64,000 nt of DNA from Sphingomonadales bacterium (GTDB lineage: Bacteria; Bacteroidota; Bacteroidia; Chitinophagales; Chitinophagaceae): contig VHAT01000008.1 of assembly GCA_016872195.1 (NCBI GenBank), positions 1 through 64,000 on the forward strand. The letters run 5' to 3'. A program made the position numbers and the translations under genes. This document shows, piece by piece, positions 30,732 through 40,906 of the stretch. The number at the start of each line of letters is the position of its first letter. The first letter of the stretch is position 1. Under the pieces are notes generated by a model, which did no database searches, had not been told where the DNA came from, and saw nothing but the letters and a program-made list of their open reading frames with translations.

Positions 30732-31325
30732 CTAGTGATTTTTCCGAAGTCCGCCTACCAGGATGGTCAGCATATTATCCTCTAATTCGCGGGCACTGAT
30801 CCTTTTTTTACTACGATGCCAACTCTCAATACCGCCGATCGCATGCAGCATGATCAGTACGGCGGTGGCACTGTCAATGGGAAGGATCTCTTTTTTCTGA
30901 ATACCGGTCTCGATCAACTGTCCAATGCGTTTACGATAATTACGTCGCTGAATTTGAAAGTTAGACAGATAAGGCTCTTGCAAGTGCTTCCATTCGCGGT
31001 CACTTACATAAACTTGTTCGTAATTGTCGATCATCTGTCTGATATGGAATCGAAGGACCGCCTCTAAGGCCGAAAGGGTCGACTGGCGCGATGCTTCGAT
31101 CTGGTCCATGTGCGTATTGAAAAGATTGGCCATTTCAAAGCAAATTGCTTCGAGTATCTCGTTTTTGGAACTAATGTGATTGTAAAGACTGGCCGCTTCA
31201 ACACCCACCACTTCTGCCAGATCGCGCATAGAGGTGGCCGCAAATCCCCGCTGGCGGAACATGGCCGCTGCTTTTTGCAGGATCAACCCTTTTTTAGATG
31301 CCTTTTTTCGCATTGCCTTTGCCAT
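30732..31325 (-). CDS. TetR/AcrR family transcriptional regulator, first gene of the paa cluster
   Basis: FRQRGFAATSMRDLAEVVGVEAASLYNHISSKNEIL. Confidence 0.88.
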   Translation of the reverse strand: MAKAMRKKASKKGLILQKAAAMFRQRGFAATSMRDLAEVVGVEAASLYNHISSKNEILEAICFEMANLFNTHMDQIEASRQSTLSALEAVLRFHIRQMIDNYEQVYVSDREWKHLQEPYLSNFQIQRRNYRKRIGQLIETGIQKKEILPIDSATAVLIMLHAIGGIESWHRSKKRISARELEDNMLTILVGGLRKNH

Positions 31326-31389
31326 AGCTATTGTCAGTAGAGGCGGAAAGATACATAAATAATGCTTTTTTTAGATTGGGGATTTGCTA

Positions 31390-31397
31390 TAGGTTTG
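31390..31397 (+). promoter_or_regulatory. Putative -7 element (TAGGTTTG) 6 nt before the ATG of the PfkB kinase
   Basis: Exact TAnnTTTG, with a T-run at 31366-31372 in the -33 position. Confidence 0.5.
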
Positions 31398-31403
31398 CAC
31401 CCT

Positions 31404-32327
31404 ATGTCATTGATTACCGTTGGAACCATGGCCTTTGATGCCATTGAAACCCCGTTTGGAAAAACAGACCGTATTGTAGGAGGATCGGCCACCTATGTGG
31501 CTTATGCGGCCAGCAACTTTGTGCAGCCCGTACAGCAGATCTCCATTGTGGGATATGATTTTCCACAAGAAGAAATGGAAGAGCTCCGTCGTCGGGGTGT
31601 TCAGACAACGGGGGTCGAGATCATATCCGATAAAAAATCATTCTTCTGGAGTGGGCGCTACCATGCCGACATGAACAGTCGCGATACCCTGGTGACCGAC
31701 CTGAACGTACTGGCCGATTTCGATCCCAAGGTGCCCGCTTCCTATCAGGGTGCTGAATTTTTGATGCTGGGCAACCTGCAGCCCCGCATGCAGCTTAATG
31801 TGATCCAGGAATTAAAGCATCGCCCTCGTTTGATCGTTATGGACACCATGAATTTCTGGATGGAGACGGCCATGAGTGAGCTTAAGATCGTACTACGCTA
31901 TGTAGATATGTTAATGGTCAATGATGCCGAGGCCCGTCAGCTATCCGGTGAATATTCTCTGGTCAAGGCCGCTCGTGCCATCTTAGCCATGGGTCCTCGC
32001 TATCTGATCATCAAAAAAGGAGAGCATGGCGCCTTGCTCTTTCAACAAGACGAAGTGTTTTATGCACCGGCGCTACCGCTCGAGGACGTATTTGATCCGA
32101 CCGGTGCCGGGGATACTTTTGCAGGAGGATTCATCGGTCATATCGCAAAGACCGGAGATGTTTCATTCGAAAACATGAAAAGAGGGATCATCGTGGGCTC
32201 TGCCATGGCCAGTTTCTGTGTAGAGAAATTTGGTCCCACCCGATTGAAAGAGGTCGGTAAAAAAGAGATTCATGATCGGATCCGCCAGTTCAAAGAGTTA
32301 GTAAGCTTCGATATCGAGCTTACCTAA
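31404..32327 (+). CDS. PfkB family carbohydrate kinase
   Basis: FDPTGAGDTFAGGFIG signature; ATG at 31404. Confidence 0.9.
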   Translation: MSLITVGTMAFDAIETPFGKTDRIVGGSATYVAYAASNFVQPVQQISIVGYDFPQEEMEELRRRGVQTTGVEIISDKKSFFWSGRYHADMNSRDTLVTDLNVLADFDPKVPASYQGAEFLMLGNLQPRMQLNVIQELKHRPRLIVMDTMNFWMETAMSELKIVLRYVDMLMVNDAEARQLSGEYSLVKAARAILAMGPRYLIIKKGEHGALLFQQDEVFYAPALPLEDVFDPTGAGDTFAGGFIGHIAKTGDVSFENMKRGIIVGSAMASFCVEKFGPTRLKEVGKKEIHDRIRQFKELVSFDIELT

Positions 32328-32340
32328 CTATTCTTATCTA

Positions 32341-32916
32341 CTATTTTCTGGCAAAGGAGTATCCGAATTTGAAACCAAACCACACTGGCCAAAACCCCCG
32401 TTGGTTGAAATGAGGTGTCAGGGCTACGCCCCAGGTAATCCCCGTGTTCTTGGGTTGTCTTCTATACCCCAGTGTAAGATGTCCGTACACTGAATTCTTT
32501 TGCTCGATAGTGAGTCCGGCCACATCTACAGGGAAAAGATCATAGGTGCCTCCGGGCCAAAAGGGGCTATAGGTATAGTTGTAATGAAAAAAGGTAAGCC
32601 CGGCTCCTGCTTCAAAAAAATGTTTATTGTCTTTGGTGAGCAGCCAGTTAATTCCAACGGGAACTGTGAATACCTTCTCATAAGATCCACTAAATCCACC
32701 CAGACCGGCCTTGATTCCGATTCCGTCCGCCGACTTCTTTAGACGAGTTTCATACATCACGTTAAAGGCGATCCCATTTCCGCCTAACTCAACGTATACG
32801 TTTTTTCGAGGGGCTTGCTCTGGAAATTTTATTTGTTGTTGTTGCGCAAAGGCCATGGTTGTTACCGTAAGAAAGGACAGCAAAAAAAGAGATCGGAAAG
32901 TGGGTTGGTTTCTCAT
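32341..32916 (-). CDS. Putative outer-membrane beta-barrel protein
   Basis: Signal peptide (FLLSFLTVTTMAFAQ), alternating beta-strand C-terminus ending WFGFKFGYSFARK. Confidence 0.65.
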   Translation of the reverse strand: MRNQPTFRSLFLLSFLTVTTMAFAQQQQIKFPEQAPRKNVYVELGGNGIAFNVMYETRLKKSADGIGIKAGLGGFSGSYEKVFTVPVGINWLLTKDNKHFFEAGAGLTFFHYNYTYSPFWPGGTYDLFPVDVAGLTIEQKNSVYGHLTLGYRRQPKNTGITWGVALTPHFNQRGFWPVWFGFKFGYSFARK

Positions 32917-32995
32917 GTGGTTTTTTTTATAGACAAGTGCAAGATAATTCTCGTTGCTTTTAAAAAAAGCAGAACCTGTTAAAACTTTTAGAAAA

Positions 32996-34693
32996 TCATC
33001 TCCATAGCGCAATTCCCTGTCGGTAATGGCGAATGACACCTTGAAGTGTATAGGTCGTCAAGACCAACAGGTAATTGCCAGAAGTTAGTAGATTTCCTAG
33101 TCCATCTCTTCCATCCCAATACCAATACCCTTGGGTGCCCAGCAGAGAGCGAGCAGCGAGTACACGCAGTAAACGTCCTGCCGGGTCCAGGATTTGAACA
33201 GAGGCCAAGGTGCCGGGATGTGCAGTCTGGTAATAGATGGTACAAACATCATCCAGCCCATCGAGATTAGGAGTAAACAGAGGGGGGTCTACCCGAAAAC
33301 TAAGGTCAGCTACTTCATTGAATCGTTGCTGAGAATTCTTTCGGGCAGGAGTAGCAAATCCTTCAGTTTTTGCAGCGGAGTGCCAGTTATTGGCCCATTG
33401 TGTGCGCTCTTTCGGATTGATCCGCTCAAGAGAGATACCTTCTTTGTTTTGCAAAAGGGCAAAATGCCAATCTTCGCTGTATTGCAGTTCATCCAGTATT
33501 TCTCCCTGATGGTTTAGTAAAACTACGTGCCCTGTCTCGTCGGGTAAGGAAGGAAAACCATTTGTTTGTAAAAGGTGCGTGGGCGAACTTACCAAGTACT
33601 GTTGCATGATCAACGCAGGGTCGCTGCTAAAAGCATAGTATTCGCCCGGGAAGAGTAGGCGAGTTGCCTGAGAAAGTCTGATAAAAGTACCTAAACCGCC
33701 ACCGGGTTGTCTGTTGGTCAGGTATAAGTTTGATAGATCCAAAATGTGGCTACTATTATTAAAGCATTCTATAAAATCAGCGCCACCACTACGTGGATTA
33801 AAAAGCAACTCATTAAGGATCACATCCATTGACTTGCCCGGAGAGGCTCTCCCGGTTTTTAATTGCCCGGCCGCTCCTCTGCTATCGGAGTAACACGTTT
33901 TTATTCCTGTCCAGGAGAGCCCGTATACCGAATCGGTTTGCAATGGTTGGTCGACACTTAATTCTAAGAGACTATGGCTAAGATCAATTGTTTTTGCGCT
34001 TACTATCTTGACCCCACGACTCAGCTGGTAGCCATCCGTTTGAACGGACCATCCACTATCGATCGATCCTGAGAATTGAATACAAATTTTATTGACTGCC
34101 GAAGCATACGAGTATAGGGCCGTTGGTATCATCAATGTTGTTCGCAGATCTTGTACGGAGTTGATCTCACCGGGCGTGCCCCCTTTATCTTGCACACTGG
34201 CTTTCCAATTATTTTTGCCAGCGCAGGGCCAACGCCAATCGATCATTTCGATCGACCAGCCTCCCTCTGCTTTCCATTGATTTTTATACCAGGACTTTTC
34301 ATAAGCGACCGCATGAATCACCCGCCCGGTTGGATGACGAAGCCATACAGTGGTACCCTCATTATCTAGTGCCGGAAAACTGCTAACGGCAAGCGCTTTC
34401 CCATGAAGGGCTAAGAATGGCAGCGCCGTGGCCGAGCATAAGATGAGCATACTGTCAGGGGCCAGCGAGTAGAAAGGAAGGGGGCCCGATAGGGACGTGC
34501 TGGTACCTACTCTCCATTGTTGCAATTGCAAGGGTTGCCCTGAACCGTTACGTATCTCTATCCACTCATAGCCGGGCAATCCGATAGAGGGGCTGGGGTC
34601 TGGCATTAACTCTGTGATGAATACGCTGTGATGGGATTGAGCGACAGCGCCCCAAAGAGTCAATAAGCATCCTGCTAAAAAATAAAACCGCAT
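32996..34693 (-). CDS. Lamin-tail-domain exported protein with gliding/T9SS-type C-terminus
   Basis: Signal peptide, VFITELMPDPSPSIGLPGYEWIEIRNGS LTD motif; C-terminal FTPNLDGLDDVCTIYY...WDGRDGLGNLLTSGNYLLVL. Confidence 0.75.
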   Translation of the reverse strand: MRFYFLAGCLLTLWGAVAQSHHSVFITELMPDPSPSIGLPGYEWIEIRNGSGQPLQLQQWRVGTSTSLSGPLPFYSLAPDSMLILCSATALPFLALHGKALAVSSFPALDNEGTTVWLRHPTGRVIHAVAYEKSWYKNQWKAEGGWSIEMIDWRWPCAGKNNWKASVQDKGGTPGEINSVQDLRTTLMIPTALYSYASAVNKICIQFSGSIDSGWSVQTDGYQLSRGVKIVSAKTIDLSHSLLELSVDQPLQTDSVYGLSWTGIKTCYSDSRGAAGQLKTGRASPGKSMDVILNELLFNPRSGGADFIECFNNSSHILDLSNLYLTNRQPGGGLGTFIRLSQATRLLFPGEYYAFSSDPALIMQQYLVSSPTHLLQTNGFPSLPDETGHVVLLNHQGEILDELQYSEDWHFALLQNKEGISLERINPKERTQWANNWHSAAKTEGFATPARKNSQQRFNEVADLSFRVDPPLFTPNLDGLDDVCTIYYQTAHPGTLASVQILDPAGRLLRVLAARSLLGTQGYWYWDGRDGLGNLLTSGNYLLVLTTYTLQGVIRHYRQGIALWR

Positions 34694-34798
34694 TGGATCA
34701 AAATATGATCAAGCTAACTTTTTAGTAGCTGGTATATCAAGAGGATCCAATCAAAATCAAATGAGAAAATTCCAGGTAATGATGAGAAAAATCTCGGG

Positions 34799-36961
<2,163 letters not shown>

Positions 36962-37035
36962 TTAAAAAAATCAACGCTGGTTTAATGTGTTTCAGGTACA
37001 TATTTGTATTTTTAAATAGCTATTAACGCTGTCAT

Positions 37036-39960
37036 ATGAAAAAGAACCTGCTGCTGTTGTGCCTGCTGGCCTCTTGGCTACTGCCTGCTTATTCTCAGTT
37101 GCTGACCTCTACTCTGCTATTTCCACGCGATAACGATAATGTTTCCATCATCGTGGATGCCACCAAGGGCAATGGGGGTCTCAATAATTACGCTAATCCC
37201 ACCGACGTATACGTACACACCGGCGTTATTACAAACCTCAGCTCCAGTCCCTCCGATTGGCGCTATGTAAAATTCGGAGCACAAAATCCATGGGGGCAAT
37301 TAGTACCAGGTTTACAGGCCACTTCGCTAGGGAATAACAAATGGCGTTACGACATTACCAATATCAGGACTTTTTATGGCGTGCCCGCTGGGGAGACCAT
37401 TCGCCAGATCGCGATCCTGTTTCGCAGCGGCAATGGCAATATAAAGCAAACTAACACGGATGGATCCGACATGTACCTGTCGATCTATCCTAACGAACTC
37501 TCCGTTCGCTTTACCGACCCGCCCTTTCAACCAACGGCTACCCCTGTTCCCGAGCCCATCACTCGGCAAGTAGGCCAAACCCTTTCAGTTACGGCCCAGA
37601 CCAGTAGCACGGCCTCAACCCTTCGCCTCTCTTATAACGGAACCATAGTGCAAACGGTGACCAATACCAGCACCATCACGAGTAGCCCGGTAATCAGCAC
37701 CCCAGGTTCGCAGGTAATAGTGGCAGAAGCGATCAGTGGCACCCTTACCAAAAGAGATACGCTTCGATTTTTTGTGGGAGGCTCCGTGACAGTAGCCCCC
37801 CTTCCGGCCGGTGTTAGAGATGGTATCAATTACGAAGCTGGCAATACATCGGCAATCTTAGTATTATATGCACCCGGTAAGCAACGGGTATCGGTCATCG
37901 GCGATTTGCCCGGCAGCAATTGGCAAGAGCAAACCAATTATGCCATGAGTAAAACGCCAGATGGAAATTATTGGTGGCTTCGTATTGCAGGTCTCACGCC
38001 GGGAACGGAATATGCATTTCAATATTTGATCGATGGGACCCTGCGCGTTGGGGATCCCTATGCAGAGAAGGTGTTGGATCCCTGGAACGATCCTTCGATC
38101 TCATCGGCTACCTTTCCCAACCTGAAACCCTATCCAACCGGACAAACCAGTGGTATCGTCAGCATTCTGCAGACCAATTCACCGACTTATAACTGGACAG
38201 TACCCAATTTTACACGACCCGATAAAAGAGGGCTGATCATTTACGAGTTATTGCTTCGCGATTTTATAGCAGCCCACGATTGGAAGACGCTACGCGATAC
38301 ACTCGGCTACTTACAGCGATTGGGTGTCAATGCCATTAAATTAATGCCCGTCGGCGAGTTCGATGGTAACGAAAGTTGGGGCTATAATCCGTCCTATTAT
38401 TTTGCCCCCGACAAGTACTATGGCCCAAAGAATTCACTCAAGGAATTTATTGATACTTGTCATCGTCGCGGCATAGCCGTGATCCTCGATATGGTGCTGA
38501 ACCATACAACCGGGAGTAATCCTCTTGCGGCGTTGTACTGGAATAGTACGGCCAATCGTCCGGCTGCAGATAATCCCTGGCTTAACGAAACGGCACGCCA
38601 TCCGTTTAATGTATTCAATGATTTTAATCACGAGAGTTTGTTGACCCGGAATTTTAGCAGTCGTGTAATGGAGCATTGGCTCAAAGAATATAAGGTAGAT
38701 GGATACCGCTTCGATCTTTCCAAAGGGTTTACACAAAATAATACGGGCTCGGATGTGGCGGCCTGGGGGCGATACGATCCCACGCGGATCGCCATTTGGA
38801 AAAGGTATTACGATACGATGCAGCTAAAATCACCCGGCAGCTATGTCATATTGGAGCATTTCGCTGACAATGCCGAAGAGATCGAACTGGCCAATTACGG
38901 AATGATGTTGTGGGGCAATAACACCTATAACTACCAAGAGGCGGCCATGGGTTTTGTCAGTAATTCCAATTTCAGCGGCAGCATCTTTACGGCCCGTGGG
39001 TGGTCTCAACCGCACCTGATCTCTTATATGGAAAGCCACGACGAAGAGCGCTTGATGTACAAGGCCCTGCAGTTCGGTAGTTCATTTGGCAGCTATTCTA
39101 TTCGTAATCTGGCTACAGCGCTTAAGCGTATGGAATTGACCGCGGCCTTTGGTCAATTGATCCCCGGCCCTAAAATGATTTGGCAATTCGGTGAATTAGG
39201 GTATGATTTTTCCATCAATCATTGTCCGGACGGAACCGTCAATAACAATTGCCGCACGTCGAATAAACCGATTCGCTGGGATTATAACAATGTAACAGAG
39301 CGAAAGAGTCTCTTCAATGTATACAGTAAGCTCAACCAACTGCGCATGCACCCGCTGTATAAAAATAATTTTACCTCTAATCGGATCGTGCATTCCCTAT
39401 CGGGAGCCTTTAAATGGATGCAGCTTACCACCGATACATCGAATATTGTGGTGGTAGGTAATTTTGATGTGACGGCTTCGCAGGCTACCGTTAGTTTTCC
39501 CGGCGGCGGTACCTGGTATGATTATTTTTCTGGGTCCACTTACAATCCCACGGCTGCAGGGCAGTCTATTTTACTGCAGCCTGGAGAATACAAGGTCTAT
39601 GTTAATCGCAATATTGTAGGTGCTGGTGGATCCGGTGGCGGCACTGGTGGTGGCGGTACCGGTGGAGGTGGTACTAACCCCGTTACTGAATTATCCGTGA
39701 AATTGCTGCCCAATCTCTTGACGCGCAGTAGTCTGACATCGGCGCAGTTAGAATTGCAACTTCCCTTGGCGGGTGCGGTGCAGGCCCAACTCTATAATCT
39801 CGCCGGTCAGCGTGTGCTTTCACTTCATAATGGTCAACTGACCGAAGGCATCCACCGAATCGATATTTCCGCTAAGCTGGCTACCTTGTCCGCCGGCCTT
39901 TATGTTGCACAAGTGGTCACACCCAGTGGTACGCAAACCATCAAATTGGTCATTCAGTAA
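37036..39960 (+). CDS. Secreted GH13 alpha-amylase family protein with Gly-rich linker and type A T9SS sorting domain
   Basis: GYRFDLSKGF, YVILEHFADN, YMESHDEERL GH13 motifs; GGSGGGTGGGGTGGGGT linker; C-terminal LYNLAGQRVLSLHNGQLTEGIHRIDISAKLATLSAGLYVAQVVTPSGTQTIKLVIQ. Confidence 0.9.
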   Translation: MKKNLLLLCLLASWLLPAYSQLLTSTLLFPRDNDNVSIIVDATKGNGGLNNYANPTDVYVHTGVITNLSSSPSDWRYVKFGAQNPWGQLVPGLQATSLGNNKWRYDITNIRTFYGVPAGETIRQIAILFRSGNGNIKQTNTDGSDMYLSIYPNELSVRFTDPPFQPTATPVPEPITRQVGQTLSVTAQTSSTASTLRLSYNGTIVQTVTNTSTITSSPVISTPGSQVIVAEAISGTLTKRDTLRFFVGGSVTVAPLPAGVRDGINYEAGNTSAILVLYAPGKQRVSVIGDLPGSNWQEQTNYAMSKTPDGNYWWLRIAGLTPGTEYAFQYLIDGTLRVGDPYAEKVLDPWNDPSISSATFPNLKPYPTGQTSGIVSILQTNSPTYNWTVPNFTRPDKRGLIIYELLLRDFIAAHDWKTLRDTLGYLQRLGVNAIKLMPVGEFDGNESWGYNPSYYFAPDKYYGPKNSLKEFIDTCHRRGIAVILDMVLNHTTGSNPLAALYWNSTANRPAADNPWLNETARHPFNVFNDFNHESLLTRNFSSRVMEHWLKEYKVDGYRFDLSKGFTQNNTGSDVAAWGRYDPTRIAIWKRYYDTMQLKSPGSYVILEHFADNAEEIELANYGMMLWGNNTYNYQEAAMGFVSNSNFSGSIFTARGWSQPHLISYMESHDEERLMYKALQFGSSFGSYSIRNLATALKRMELTAAFGQLIPGPKMIWQFGELGYDFSINHCPDGTVNNNCRTSNKPIRWDYNNVTERKSLFNVYSKLNQLRMHPLYKNNFTSNRIVHSLSGAFKWMQLTTDTSNIVVVGNFDVTASQATVSFPGGGTWYDYFSGSTYNPTAAGQSILLQPGEYKVYVNRNIVGAGGSGGGTGGGGTGGGGTNPVTELSVKLLPNLLTRSSLTSAQLELQLPLAGAVQAQLYNLAGQRVLSLHNGQLTEGIHRIDISAKLATLSAGLYVAQVVTPSGTQTIKLVIQ

Positions 39961-39975
39961 TCGAAACAATACGCT

Positions 39976-40698
39976 ATGTCCGACAAGATCATAAAAACGT
40001 TCAAGAACGCTGAGACCGAAAAGATCAGTCACCTTGATTATTTCAATATTGCCGTATCGGTAGATTGTGTCATATTGGGGTACGAGGACAAGCAACTAAA
40101 AGTCTTGCTGATCAAATCGGACCTAGAGGAGTTCAGTGGGCTTAATTCTTTGCTGGGCGATCTGGTGCGTCCCGACGAAGACCTCGATGAGGCCTCCTAT
40201 CGCATCTTGCGGGAGCGTACCGGACTCAACGATGTATATCTGGAACAAGTACAAACTTTCGGGCGCATTGGACGACATCCTTCCGGCAGGGTTATTACCA
40301 CCGCCTATTTTTCATTGTTAGATCTGCATCATCATCAGTTACGGATCAATCAAAACGACTTGCACTGGCATCCCATCCACAAGATCGGTAAGCTGGCCTT
40401 TGACCATAAGGACATTTTAGAGAGTTGTTTGCACCGTCTTCGACAACAAGTATTGGAAAGGCCTCTCATTTTTAGCCTGCTGCCCGAAAAGTTTTCGCTG
40501 CGTCAGCTACAAGAGGTATACGAGGCTATCTTAGGCACCGAGCTGGACCGCAGGAACTTTCGCAAGAAGGTCAGCTTAAAAGACTGGTTGGTAGACCTGA
40601 ACGAAATGGAAGAAGACGTCCCCCACCGGCCGGGTAAGTTGTACAAGCTGAATCCTGCCCTAAAAAAGCGTCTGCGGGCCATATTTAAAGTAGTATAA
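39976..40698 (+). CDS. NrtR/AraR-like Nudix-related transcriptional regulator
   Basis: Nudix-like domain with degenerate box (GDLVRPDEDLDEASYRILRERTGL) plus C-terminal winged-helix-like region. Confidence 0.82.
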   Translation: MSDKIIKTFKNAETEKISHLDYFNIAVSVDCVILGYEDKQLKVLLIKSDLEEFSGLNSLLGDLVRPDEDLDEASYRILRERTGLNDVYLEQVQTFGRIGRHPSGRVITTAYFSLLDLHHHQLRINQNDLHWHPIHKIGKLAFDHKDILESCLHRLRQQVLERPLIFSLLPEKFSLRQLQEVYEAILGTELDRRNFRKKVSLKDWLVDLNEMEEDVPHRPGKLYKLNPALKKRLRAIFKVV

Positions 40699-40824
40699 TG
40701 TGTAAAATGTTGATTATCAATTTTATAATTCATTTTTATTCTGAGCAGCCCAAATCAAGAAATACTTGTCTTTAGTTTAACAAATTTTTTGTTTGATATA
40801 AAATATTGGTAATATTGTGTGTTA

Positions 40825-40873
40825 ACTACACATTCATTTGTGTTTGTAGAAAACATTTTATTGCCTGTGTAGT
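40825..40873. promoter_or_regulatory. Inverted repeat ACTACACA...TGTGTAGT upstream of susC
   Basis: 8-nt arms at 40825-40832 and 40866-40873 within the regulator-susC intergenic region. Confidence 0.4.
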
Positions 40874-40906
40874 CGATCCGAATTGCTTAACCATTAATGA
40901 TTGCTT

